Below, in pieces: positions 41,143 to 49,638 of a stretch of DNA of 64,000 nt. This DNA is from Flavobacterium sp. (GTDB taxonomy: Bacteria > Bacteroidota > Bacteroidia > Flavobacteriales > Flavobacteriaceae). The position numbers and the translations under genes were made by a program. The stretch spans positions 301,992-365,991 of the forward strand of contig NZ_JAGIAV010000005.1 of NCBI RefSeq assembly GCF_017744675.1, given 5' to 3'. The notes below the pieces were generated by a model, which saw only the letters and a list, made by a program, of their open reading frames with translations, ran no database searches and was not told the origin of the DNA. Within the stretch, counting starts at the first letter, position 1, and each line of letters opens with the position of its first letter.

Positions 41143-42702
41143 TTATTTAGCAATATTTACAGCTCTTGTCTCTCTAATAACGGTAACTTTTACCTGTCCT
41201 GGATAAGTCATCTCCGTTTGAATTTTTTGAGAAATTTCGAAAGATAAGTTTGCTGCATTATCATCAGAAACTTTTTCGCTTTCTACAATTACACGAAGTT
41301 CTCTACCAGCTTGAATTGCATAAGCATTTTTAACTCCGCTAAATCCATAAGCTACATCTTCAAGATCTTTCAAACGCTGGATGTAAGAATCTAAAACCTG
41401 ACGTCTAGCTCCAGGTCTAGCTCCAGAAATGGCATCGCAAACTTGGATAATCGGTGATAATAAAGATTTCATTTCAATCTCGTCGTGGTGTGCTCCAATC
41501 GCGTTGCAAACTTCTTCTTTCTCACCATATTTCTCAGCCCATTGCATACCTAAAAGCGCGTGTGGCAAATCGCTTTCTGTATCTGGCACTTTTCCGATAT
41601 CGTGTAATAAACCTGCTCTTTTTGCCAGTTTTACGTTTAGTCCTAATTCTGCAGCCATAATACCGCAAAGTTTAGAAACCTCTCTTGAGTGCTGTAATAA
41701 GTTTTGTCCGTAAGAAGAACGGTATTTCATTCTACCGACAACTTTAATTAATTCAGGGTGTAAACCGTGAATTCCTAAGTCGATTACAGTACGTTTTCCA
41801 ACTTCAATAATTTCGTCGTCGATTTGTTTGGCTGTTTTAGCAACAACTTCTTCAATTCTCGCTGGGTGAATACGTCCATCAGTTACTAATTTGTGTAAAG
41901 ACAAACGAGCAATTTCTCTACGAACAGGATCGAAACAAGAAAGAATGATTGCTTCTGGCGTATCGTCTACAATGATTTCAACTCCAGTCGCAGCTTCAAG
42001 TGCTCTAATGTTACGTCCCTCACGGCCAATAATACGTCCTTTTACATCGTCAGATTCGATATTGAAAACAGAAACGCAGTTTTCTACTGCTTCTTCTGTT
42101 CCAACTCTTTGAATCGTGTTGATGATGATTTTTTTAGCTTCTTGCTGTGCTGTCAATTTTGCCTCTTCAATAGTTTCTTGAATGTGAGACATTGCCTTTG
42201 TTTTAGCTTCTGCTTTTAAGCCTTCTACCAATTGCTCTTTTGCTTCTTCAGCAGAAAGTCCAGAGATTACTTCTAATTGCTGTAACTGGCTTTTGTGAAG
42301 CTTGTCCACTTCAGCTTGTTTTTTGTCTAAAAGCTCAATTTTATTATGATATTCAGCTGTTTTAGCTTCAAAATCTTCGTTTATTTTTTTAGCTTTAGAA
42401 AGTTCGTTAGAAACTTGAGATTCTTTATCGCGCACACGTTTTTCTACTTCAGCTACTTTTTTGTCGCGTGCTAGAATAACTTGCTCGTGCTCTGATTTAA
42501 GTTCGATAAAACGCTCTTTTGCTTGAAGGATTTTATCTTTTTTAATATTTTCTGCTTCTAAATTAGCGTCTTTTAAGATCGAAGCAGCTTCTTTTTTAGC
42601 GTTTTTAATTAGGTTTGAAATATTACTTTTCTCGATAATTTTAGCTATTGCAAATCCTGCTGCAATACCTACAATACCAATAATGATCGTTATGATGTCC
42701 AT
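41143..42702 (-). CDS. rny: Ribonuclease Y
   Basis: The 519-aa endoribonuclease starts mRNA decay at the membrane. It has an N-terminal anchor (about 3-22, IITIIIGIVGIAAGFAIAKII), a coiled coil (about 25-200, Lys/Glu-rich), a KH domain (about 205-270: GRIIGREGRNIRALEAATGVEIIVDDTPE) and an HD domain (about 335-430: 'NLLQHSREVSKLCGIMAAEL', GLLHDIGK, with the metal-binding His-Asp). The length matches the family (about 520). It lies right after the 6S-like RNA. Confidence 0.96.
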   Translation of the reverse strand: MDIITIIIGIVGIAAGFAIAKIIEKSNISNLIKNAKKEAASILKDANLEAENIKKDKILQAKERFIELKSEHEQVILARDKKVAEVEKRVRDKESQVSNELSKAKKINEDFEAKTAEYHNKIELLDKKQAEVDKLHKSQLQQLEVISGLSAEEAKEQLVEGLKAEAKTKAMSHIQETIEEAKLTAQQEAKKIIINTIQRVGTEEAVENCVSVFNIESDDVKGRIIGREGRNIRALEAATGVEIIVDDTPEAIILSCFDPVRREIARLSLHKLVTDGRIHPARIEEVVAKTAKQIDDEIIEVGKRTVIDLGIHGLHPELIKVVGRMKYRSSYGQNLLQHSREVSKLCGIMAAELGLNVKLAKRAGLLHDIGKVPDTESDLPHALLGMQWAEKYGEKEEVCNAIGAHHDEIEMKSLLSPIIQVCDAISGARPGARRQVLDSYIQRLKDLEDVAYGFSGVKNAYAIQAGRELRVIVESEKVSDDNAANLSFEISQKIQTEMTYPGQVKVTVIRETRAVNIAK

Positions 42703-42728
42703 GTTTATTAGGGTTTATATATAAAAAA

Positions 42729-42889
42729 AAGCCTACATTAATTGCTTGTATAAACTCGTAAAGACAAGTTTTGAGCTAACTCACTGTTCAAGTTTCCCAG
42801 CCAAATGGAGGGCATACTATAGTAGCGACGATTTGCTCATTCTAAATTGTTAGTGTTGAGTTTACCAATTGTGAACTAATGTAGGCAGT
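42729..42889 (-). ncRNA. ssrS: 6S RNA of the 6S-Flavo type
   Basis: The gap between zapA and rny encodes a rod: GCCTACATTA (RNA 5' side, plus strand 42877-42886) pairs with its complement at 42731-42740, enclosed by further pairing (CAAUUGGUAAACUC with GAGUUUAUACAAGCAAUU), a large internal bubble and an apical hairpin near GCCCUCCAUUUGGCUGGG. On the minus strand the terminal stem is followed by eight U residues, a terminator. Position next to zapA and the shape fit 6S RNA, which binds RNA polymerase in stationary phase. The family name is from memory (Rfam 6S-Flavo), not from a search. Confidence 0.75.
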
Positions 42890-42912
42890 ATCTTAGTTTC
42901 TGTAAAGAACGT

Positions 42913-43206
42913 TTATTTTTCGAGATATTGATCTAAAAGCGTATTTAATCTTTTGATTCTTTCGATAGTCTCTTCTCCATCGATTGCGTTATCAATCTGT
43001 TTTTGTTCTACTTGCGATGCAAATTGTAATGCGCACATAGCTAGAACATCTTGTTTGTCACGAACTGCGTAATTTTCTTCGAACTGCTTAATCATGGCAT
43101 CAATTTTTTTAGAAGCACTTCTAAGTCCTTCTTCCTGAGCGGGTTCAACCGTAAGTGGGTAAACGCGGTCGGCAATTGATATTTTAATTCTAAGCTTTCC
43201 GTCCAT
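42913..43206 (-). CDS. zapA: Cell division protein ZapA
   Basis: The 97-aa protein starts LRIKISIADRVYPLTVEPAQEEGLRSASKKID (the ZapA globular part with I-A-D-R-x-Y-P-L) and continues in a long helix (AMCALQFASQVEQKQIDN...TIERIKRLNTLLDQYLEK) that forms the tetramer coiled coil. It bundles FtsZ filaments at the division site. It follows the 96-aa coiled-coil gene by four bases and precedes the 6S RNA. Confidence 0.92.
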   Translation of the reverse strand: MDGKLRIKISIADRVYPLTVEPAQEEGLRSASKKIDAMIKQFEENYAVRDKQDVLAMCALQFASQVEQKQIDNAIDGEETIERIKRLNTLLDQYLEK

Positions 43207-43210
43207 GCTG

Positions 43211-43501
43211 TTAATCTGATAGTTGTGCTATACAGTAATCAATTTCGCGAATTAATGAATTTATTTTAAGCTTTGTCTCTCTCTTGTTATTGTCGCTGCC
43301 GAGCAACGAATTGGCTATCTTAAGTGTTTCATTTTGCTTCTTCAAAGCTTCTATTTCCTCAGATTGTTTCTGGATAATTTGCGCAGCTTTGGCTAGTTCT
43401 AATCGTAATACTTGATTGTTTTGCTCCAAACCTTTTGATTTCTCAAAAAGCTTTTCGACTTTATATTCAAGAGTATCAATTATTTCTGCAATTACACTCA
43501 T
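43211..43501 (-). CDS. Small coiled-coil protein upstream of zapA
   Basis: The 96-aa protein is nearly one continuous amphipathic helix (LEYKVEKLFEKSKGLEQNNQVLRLELAKAAQIIQKQSEEIEALKKQNETLKIA), reminiscent of ZapB or FtsB-like division coiled coils but without a clear sequence signature. It is the first gene of the zapA operon, has an ideal promoter (43530-43559), and probably works with ZapA; a ZapB-like role is inference. Confidence 0.75.
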   Translation of the reverse strand: MSVIAEIIDTLEYKVEKLFEKSKGLEQNNQVLRLELAKAAQIIQKQSEEIEALKKQNETLKIANSLLGSDNNKRETKLKINSLIREIDYCIAQLSD

Positions 43502-43529
43502 TATACATCCTATTCATTACTTAATCATA

Positions 43530-43559
43530 CAAAGTTAGTATTCCTTTTTATTAATGCAA
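43530..43559 (-). promoter_or_regulatory. Promoter of the zapA operon (TTG-N19-TAACTTTG)
   Basis: Minus-strand TTG (43557-43559) and TAACTTTG (43530-43537) have an exact 19-base spacer, 29 bases before the ATG at 43501. Confidence 0.8.
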
Positions 43560-43672
43560 TTTTTTATCGATTTTTTTACATTAAAAATACCCAAATAAAT
43601 GAAATTCAAGTTATTGTGTTTTTGTGGCCAATATCCTCGGTTTTACCCTGTTAATTTTTTATCTTAGCAAAA

Positions 43673-45364
43673 ATGTTGCTTATGAGATTTTCTGTCCTTA
43701 CCCTTTTGATTTGTAATTTTATATTTGCTCAAACGCAATATCCTAAAGACTATTTCCGTCCACCGCTCGATATTCCAATGCAGCTTTCCGGCAATTTTGG
43801 AGAACTAAGACCCAACCATTTTCATGCTGGTTTCGATTTGAAAACCAATCAGAGAGAGGGGTTAAGTGTGCATGCTGTTGCTGATGGATATGTTTCTAGA
43901 ATTAAAATTTCGACTTTCGGAAACGGAAAATGCATTTATATTACACATCCAAATGGCTATACTTCTGTTTACGGACATTTACAGACGCCCATAGGTGCAA
44001 TTTTGGATTATGTAAAAAAAACACATTATAAAGAAAAAGCTTATGAGATCGAAATGTTTCCAAAACCTGGTGAACTTCCGGTTGCAAAAGGAGACATTAT
44101 TGGGCTTTCTGGAAACACTGGTTCTTCTGAAGGTCCGCATCTTCATTTTGAAATAAGAGATACCAAAACAGAATTTGTGATCAACCCAATTTTCTTTGGC
44201 TTTGACCAAAATTTAAAAGACACCAAAAAACCTACTTTATCTAGTTTGTATGTTTATCCTTTGGGGAACGCAACGGTAAATCAGTCAAAACAGCCTTTGT
44301 TGGTTAGTATGGCGCTTCAAAAAGACGGGACTTATTTGGCTTCAAAAATTAAAGCTAACGGAAAAATTGGTTTCGGAATCAATGCTGTAGATACTGATGA
44401 TGTTTCGCATAACAAAAATGGGGTATTTAATGTTTCGACTTTTTTAAACGGAAATCAGAATTATAATTATCAGTTTAATACCTATTCTTTTGATGAAATG
44501 CGTTACATCAATGCTTTTATAGATTATTCTCGATATAAAAAAACAGGACAGCGCGTGCAGAAGCTTTTTATGAAAACACCTTTTGCTTTAAGTATCATCA
44601 AAACAGATTCTCTGCGAGGTATTATAAAAACAGAACCTAATTTGGCTTCAAATTATAAAATCGAAGTCTCAGATTATTTTGGAAACATGAATTCGATTAC
44701 AGTTCCAATTGAGTTTGATTCTATCACGCCAGTTGTAGAAGCAGAACCGGTTAACGGAAAGTATTTTATCAAATATAATAGAGATGCCAATTTTGAGAAA
44801 GATAATATGTCGGTTTTCTTTCCAGCTGGAACTTTCTATGATGATTTTAATATGGATTTTGATGTTAGAAACAATAAAGTTTTTATTCATGACGATACCG
44901 TTCCTGTGCATTCTAATTTTACTATTACAATCAAAGATGATACTTATCCCGAATCTTTAAGGGACAAACTTTATATTGGTAAAGGAACAAGCTATAACGG
45001 AACGATTAGAAAAGGAGATGTTTTTACGGCCAAAGCAAAAATATTAGGAGCATACGGTTTGGTTCTGGATACTGTTGCGCCTGTTATAAAAATTGCAAAG
45101 CCTGTTGAAGGAAAATGGATTAGCGATCAAAAGAAAATTGATTTTACGATAAGTGATGCTTTGTCGGGAATTAAATCGTATAACGGATATTTGAACGGAA
45201 ACTGGGTTTTGTTTGAATACGAAAATAAAGCCAGAAGAATTACACATACTTTCGATGACCAATATTTGGCAGAAGGAGAAAACGTTTTAAAAATTGAGGT
45301 AGTTGATAATGTAGGAAATACTACTATCTTTGAAACACGTTTTTTTAGAAGTCAACAAAAATAA
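43673..45364 (+). CDS. Secreted M23 (LytM) family metallopeptidase
   Basis: The 563-aa protein has a signal peptide (1-20, FIFAQ) and an N-terminal LytM domain with the zinc ligands His51 and Asp55 in NHFHAGFD and His156-x-His158 in GPHLHFE; all residues for activity are present. Residues about 185-563 form beta-sandwich repeats (two or three Ig-like units such as TPVVEAEPVNGKYFIKYNRD and KPVEGKWISDQKKIDFTISD). It probably cleaves peptidoglycan cross-links. It precedes a TonB-dependent receptor by 12 bases. Confidence 0.93.
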   Translation: MLLMRFSVLTLLICNFIFAQTQYPKDYFRPPLDIPMQLSGNFGELRPNHFHAGFDLKTNQREGLSVHAVADGYVSRIKISTFGNGKCIYITHPNGYTSVYGHLQTPIGAILDYVKKTHYKEKAYEIEMFPKPGELPVAKGDIIGLSGNTGSSEGPHLHFEIRDTKTEFVINPIFFGFDQNLKDTKKPTLSSLYVYPLGNATVNQSKQPLLVSMALQKDGTYLASKIKANGKIGFGINAVDTDDVSHNKNGVFNVSTFLNGNQNYNYQFNTYSFDEMRYINAFIDYSRYKKTGQRVQKLFMKTPFALSIIKTDSLRGIIKTEPNLASNYKIEVSDYFGNMNSITVPIEFDSITPVVEAEPVNGKYFIKYNRDANFEKDNMSVFFPAGTFYDDFNMDFDVRNNKVFIHDDTVPVHSNFTITIKDDTYPESLRDKLYIGKGTSYNGTIRKGDVFTAKAKILGAYGLVLDTVAPVIKIAKPVEGKWISDQKKIDFTISDALSGIKSYNGYLNGNWVLFEYENKARRITHTFDDQYLAEGENVLKIEVVDNVGNTTIFETRFFRSQQK

Positions 45365-45376
45365 AACCCAAAATCT

Positions 45377-47842
45377 TTGAGTCAAAATAGGTTTACATTC
45401 GCTTTTCTTTTTTTATTTATTAGCTGTATTGCATTGGCGCAAAATGCCCGTATTAAAGGGCTGATTTTGGATGCAGAAAAAAATCCAGTTTCGGGTGTGA
45501 ATGTTTCTTCGCAGGGAACTTTTGCACAGTCTGACTCTAATGGTTTTTACGAAATTGTAATTCCATCCAACAAAAAAGTTTCTTTGATCTTTACTCACGT
45601 TTCTTTAAAAATGATGAGTTTGACGGTTAGTTTGAAAACAAATGAAGTTTTTGTTTTTAATCCGATTATGAGTAATTCTGAGGAACAAATGGGCGAAGTC
45701 TTTGTTTCTTCTGGAAATAGAAAACGAGTTCAGGGAATTACATCTGTTGATACCGAGACGATAAAGAAAATTCCGGGTGCAAATGCTGGAATCGAAAACA
45801 TTCTAAAGACACTTCCTGGCGTAAATTCAAATAACGAATTAAGCACACAATATATGGTGCGAGGCGGAAATTATGACGAAAACCTTGTTTATGTAAATGA
45901 AGTAGAAGTGTATCGTCCGTTTTTAATTCGTTCAGGACAGCAGGAAGGTTTGAGTTTTACAAATACAGATTTGGTTCAAAACGTTGAATTTTCTGCAGGA
46001 GGATTTCAAGCCAAGTTTGGAGATAAATTGTCTTCTGTTTTAGATATCACCTATCGCAAGCCTAAAGAATTTGGAGCTGCTTTTGAAGCCAGTTTTCTAG
46101 GCGGAAGCGCTGCAGTCGATCTGGTTTCTAAAAACAAAAAATGGTCTGCCGTTACAGGAGTCCGTTATCGAAACAATAGTCTTTTAGTAAATAGCCAAGA
46201 CACAGAAACCAATTACAAACCGACTTTTGCCGATATTCAAACGAATATTAATTATGATATTTCTGAAAAATGGCAGATGAGTTTTTTAGGAAATATTTCT
46301 GAGAATAAATATTCGTATGAGCCTTTGGTGCGCCAAACCAATTTTGGAACAGCAGATCAGCCGATGGCACTTTCGGTTTATTATGACGGACAAGAAAAAG
46401 ACCAATATGACACTTATTTCGGAGCTTTAAAAACCACCTACAAGGCTTCGCCTACACTTACTCTAAAATTAATTGGTTCTTTATTTCATACCACAGAAAA
46501 AGAGCATTTTGATATTTTAGCTCAATATCGATTAGGAAATGTAAATGCTGAAGATTCCGAAGATGTCTCTTCAGTCGATTTTACTCGCGGAATTGGTTCT
46601 CAACTGAATCATGCAAGAAATGATTTGGATGCTTTAATTGCAAACATTGAATTGAAAGGAATTAAAAACTGGAAAGAAAGCCAGTTGGAATTTGGTGTAA
46701 AATATACCAGAGAATCTATACGAGATCGAGTAGTGGAGTGGGAGGTAATCGATTCTGCTGGGTTTTCTATCAATCCGCCTTTGGTAATTCTGCCTAAAAA
46801 CAACCAGCCATATTCGCCTTATACAGGTCTGCTTTTGCCGTACCAAAATATCCGTGCAACCAATTTTAATACCATAAATAGATTTTCTGGTTATGCGCAA
46901 TGGAACAAACAATCGGAAATTGGTTCAAGCCAAATCTGGTATCATTTAGGAGCGCGTTTTCAAGGATGGAATGTTGCGGGAGCGGCAGAAGAAGGAAAAA
47001 CGCAATTTGTGGTGAGTCCGCGAGTGCAATTTGCCATAAAACCAGATTGGGATCGCGATATGGTTTTTAGAATTTCTGGAGGATTGTATCATCAGCCGCC
47101 GTTTTATCGTGAATTGAGAGATTTAGAAGGAGTTGTAAATCCGAATGTAAAAGCTCAGGAAGCAATTCATGTGGTTTTGGGTAACGATTATAATTTTAAA
47201 ATGTGGAATCGTCCTTTTAAATGGGTAACGGAGCTGTATTATAAATCGCTTTCAGATGTAAATGTGTATTCGATAGATAATGTCCGAATTCGTTATGTGG
47301 CCAATAATAATGCAAAAGCGTACGCTCAAGGTTTAGATTTTAGATTAAATGGCGAATTTGTTCCTGGAACCGAATCTTGGGTAAGTTTTGGCTACATGAA
47401 AACTGAAGAAAATTACGAGAACAAAGGCTATATTGCTCGTCCGACAGATCAGCGTTTAAAATTTGCGATGCTGTTTCAGGATTATATGCCGAATATTCCA
47501 AGCGTGAAAGTATATTTAAATTTGGTTTATAATACTGGTTTGCCAGGCGGTGCGCCAGCCTATTCAGATCCGTATTTGTATCAAAACAGGCTAAAAGATT
47601 ATAGAAGAGCCGATATTGGTTTTGCAAAAGTTTTTGTTGATAGCAGTACACAAAACACAAAAACAGGCTGGCTTAAAAACTTTAAAGAACTGTCTCTGGG
47701 ACTAGAAATTTTCAATCTCTTTAATAATCAAAACGCCATTACAAATACTTGGGTTCGTGATGTGTATTCAAAAAATCAATATGCGATTCCAAATTATATG
47801 ACTTCAAGGGTTTTTAACGTTAAGTTAAATGCAAGGCTTTAG
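45377..47842 (+). CDS. TonB-dependent receptor with carboxypeptidase-like domain, TTG start
   Basis: The 821-aa protein begins at TTG (45377), as no ATG or GTG precedes the signal peptide FAFLFLFISCIALAQ; this is unusual here but the only option. It has a carboxypeptidase-regulatory-like domain (about 22-110), a plug (about 115-230: GANAGIENILKTLPGVNSNNELSTQYMVRGG) and a barrel with the C-terminal FNVKLNARL. It lacks an STN domain and has no FecR/sigma pair nearby, so it should act in uptake only. Its gene follows the M23 peptidase gene by 12 bases, so both are likely one transcript. Confidence 0.92.
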   Translation: MSQNRFTFAFLFLFISCIALAQNARIKGLILDAEKNPVSGVNVSSQGTFAQSDSNGFYEIVIPSNKKVSLIFTHVSLKMMSLTVSLKTNEVFVFNPIMSNSEEQMGEVFVSSGNRKRVQGITSVDTETIKKIPGANAGIENILKTLPGVNSNNELSTQYMVRGGNYDENLVYVNEVEVYRPFLIRSGQQEGLSFTNTDLVQNVEFSAGGFQAKFGDKLSSVLDITYRKPKEFGAAFEASFLGGSAAVDLVSKNKKWSAVTGVRYRNNSLLVNSQDTETNYKPTFADIQTNINYDISEKWQMSFLGNISENKYSYEPLVRQTNFGTADQPMALSVYYDGQEKDQYDTYFGALKTTYKASPTLTLKLIGSLFHTTEKEHFDILAQYRLGNVNAEDSEDVSSVDFTRGIGSQLNHARNDLDALIANIELKGIKNWKESQLEFGVKYTRESIRDRVVEWEVIDSAGFSINPPLVILPKNNQPYSPYTGLLLPYQNIRATNFNTINRFSGYAQWNKQSEIGSSQIWYHLGARFQGWNVAGAAEEGKTQFVVSPRVQFAIKPDWDRDMVFRISGGLYHQPPFYRELRDLEGVVNPNVKAQEAIHVVLGNDYNFKMWNRPFKWVTELYYKSLSDVNVYSIDNVRIRYVANNNAKAYAQGLDFRLNGEFVPGTESWVSFGYMKTEENYENKGYIARPTDQRLKFAMLFQDYMPNIPSVKVYLNLVYNTGLPGGAPAYSDPYLYQNRLKDYRRADIGFAKVFVDSSTQNTKTGWLKNFKELSLGLEIFNLFNNQNAITNTWVRDVYSKNQYAIPNYMTSRVFNVKLNARL

Positions 47843-47899
47843 TCTGCTTTGCGTTTGGTTATAAAATTCAATAAAAACAAAAAATACAATCAAAAATAG

Positions 47900-47907
47900 T
47901 ATATTTG
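47900..47907 (+). promoter_or_regulatory. -7 element (TATATTTG) of the lipoprotein gene
   Basis: It fits TAnnTTTG, 23 bases before the ATG at 47931; no well-spaced -33 is seen. Confidence 0.45.
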
Positions 47908-47930
47908 ATAATCGTATATAATCATTGTAG

Positions 47931-48650
47931 ATGAAAAAGTATTTTAAATATATCGCCCTAATACTTATCGGAACAGTAATCAGTTGCCGAGAAGAAGTTC
48001 AAAAACCAAAAGTAAGCTACGGCGCTTCAAATAAAGTAAGCATTACCAAAACAGATACCACTCAAATTGAAATTGCCGATTTGCCAATTCAAATGGAAGG
48101 AACCAATTATTTGATTCATCCAGTTGGAGATTTAAGGGTTTTGGAAAGAGGATCTAAAGCAAGATTTGGTACTTCGAGCGTAAATGACGTGAGTTTTACA
48201 ATTTCTAATTTAGGTGAATATGAAATTACAGGGTATCTGCAGAATTTAAAATTCCAAAAAGTAGATTCAGATTCTATCCGACCTTTATCTGATAAACCAA
48301 TTTTGATTTTAACAGCTACCTATTTGAAAACGGTTGCCGATAAAACGCATAATAATGTGATGGTTTACACGCTAACAGATTCAGATACTAATAAAGACGG
48401 AAAAATTGATACCAGTGATATCAAAACATTATACTTAAGCGATATTAGCGGAGAAAACTTCACCAAAGTTTCGGCTGATTTGCAAGAATTGGTAGATTGG
48501 AGTTTAATTGAATCTAAAAACCGTCTGTATTTTAGAACAATCGAAGACACCAACCAAAATGGCCAGTTTGATAAAAACGATGTACTGCATTACAATTATA
48601 TAGATTTGGCTTCTAAAAAATGGGAAGTGAAGTCTTATAAGCCTATTTAA
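47931..48650 (+). CDS. Lipoprotein with two calcium-loop (EF-hand/dockerin-like) motifs
   Basis: The 239-aa protein has a lipoprotein signal with the lipidated Cys19 (GTVISCREE). The C-terminal half has two DxDxDG-type loops, DSDTNKDGKIDTSDIKTLY and DTNQNGQFDKNDVLHY, each with Asp/Asn at positions 1, 3, 5 and an acidic residue at 12, as in EF-hand or dockerin calcium loops. The rest is beta-rich and unassigned. It follows the receptor gene by 88 bases but has its own -7 element. Role unknown. Confidence 0.75.
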   Translation: MKKYFKYIALILIGTVISCREEVQKPKVSYGASNKVSITKTDTTQIEIADLPIQMEGTNYLIHPVGDLRVLERGSKARFGTSSVNDVSFTISNLGEYEITGYLQNLKFQKVDSDSIRPLSDKPILILTATYLKTVADKTHNNVMVYTLTDSDTNKDGKIDTSDIKTLYLSDISGENFTKVSADLQELVDWSLIESKNRLYFRTIEDTNQNGQFDKNDVLHYNYIDLASKKWEVKSYKPI

Positions 48651-48813
48651 AGGTTCTGAGATTCTAAGATACTAAGTTGCTAAGATTCTAAGATCTTGAT
48701 GTGATTAAAAAAAATAAAAAAACCGCGTAGAATTTTATTTCTACGCGGTTTTTGTTTAAGTCACAATAAGAAAAACTCAGCACCTTAGAATCTTAGCATC
48801 TTAGAACCTTAGA
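48651..48813. repeat. Long inverted repeat built of CTAAGATTC-like words around a terminator
   Basis: Left arm 48651-48698 (GGTTCTGAGATTCTAAGATA, then CTAAGTTGCTAAG) and right arm 48776-48813 (CACCTTAGAATCTTAGCATC, then TTAGAACC) are imperfect complements. The right arm overlaps the stop codon of the DUF2971 gene. The words match those at 29697-29778. A terminator (48716-48754) lies in the spacer. Confidence 0.75.
48716..48754. terminator. Bidirectional terminator, lipoprotein / DUF2971
   Basis: AAAAACCGCGTAGAA and its perfect complement with a short loop; A and T runs on both sides. Confidence 0.85.
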
Positions 48814-49510
48814 TAAGAATATCACTTTCCAGATCTGATTTTTCGATTTCAAAACCAAAGCCTAGACGCTCTACTAATTCTATGACTAGTTTTTTGTACC
48901 AGTTTTCAGATTTTGGATGAATGTATATTTTTTCAATCAGCTGATTGATGTCTACATTGATTTTTAATCCGTCATTTAATTTGATGTCGCTTTTTGAAGT
49001 GTCGCTCAGTATACGGACTTCTCTTTCGTATTGAAAACTTTTTCTTTTAAACAAAAAAGGGAAGAATAAATCTTCAAACGGAATGTATTCTTTTTTGTAG
49101 TCAATGTAGTTTACTTCGCCAATATACTGATCAAAATTGTTTTCAGGTTTTACCGCTTTTTGCAACCTTCCAATGGTAGACTGAATAGCCAAACCTTCAT
49201 TGTTTTTGGTAAAAATCTGCCACATGGCAAAAGATTCATATTCATTAATATGCCAGCTGCTAATCGCTACTTTCTCGCGATGTGTTTTGTAGTAATTTAA
49301 AAATTCGGGATTGTCTACCGCTAGTTTTTTAATTTCCTCGTAAGTGGGTTCGCTAAAAGTGCCTTCGTATTGGTCTTCAAATTTATCCGACCGTGACATG
49401 AATAGTTTTTTCGAAAGCAGTAAATCAAGAAATTTAGATAAGTCCAGATATTTCCAAACAATAGTATCGGGATCGTCAGGAAGTTTTATGTTGGGGTTTT
49501 TAAGATACAT
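48809..49510 (-). CDS. DUF2971 family protein
   Basis: The 233-aa protein from ATG 49510 (MYLKNPNIKLPDDPDTIVWKY) is preferred to a longer reading from 49567 because a -7-like TAACTTTA lies in between. The family pattern is clear: YLDLSKFLDLLLSKKLFMSRSDKFEDQYEG near the front, SSWHINEYESFAMWQIF with the Trp-x-x-x-x-x-E, and EREVRI. DUF2971 proteins are widely found near defence or stress genes and have no settled biochemical function. Here it is a lone gene. Confidence 0.85.
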   Translation of the reverse strand: MYLKNPNIKLPDDPDTIVWKYLDLSKFLDLLLSKKLFMSRSDKFEDQYEGTFSEPTYEEIKKLAVDNPEFLNYYKTHREKVAISSWHINEYESFAMWQIFTKNNEGLAIQSTIGRLQKAVKPENNFDQYIGEVNYIDYKKEYIPFEDLFFPFLFKRKSFQYEREVRILSDTSKSDIKLNDGLKINVDINQLIEKIYIHPKSENWYKKLVIELVERLGFGFEIEKSDLESDILI

Positions 49511-49638
49511 TTTTGTGAGATTAAATGATTTATTCTTTAACCAACCTAAAGTTATAAAAATAAACACAGATTAAAGAAATTAAACAAAGTTTTAATATTT
49601 CCTTAATCTGTGTTAGATTATTTGATGATGTGAAAGTC

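Noticed and set aside
41429..42112. Plus-strand reading frames inside rny
   Set aside because: They are antisense to the KH and HD domains, are low-complexity in composition and have no promoter.
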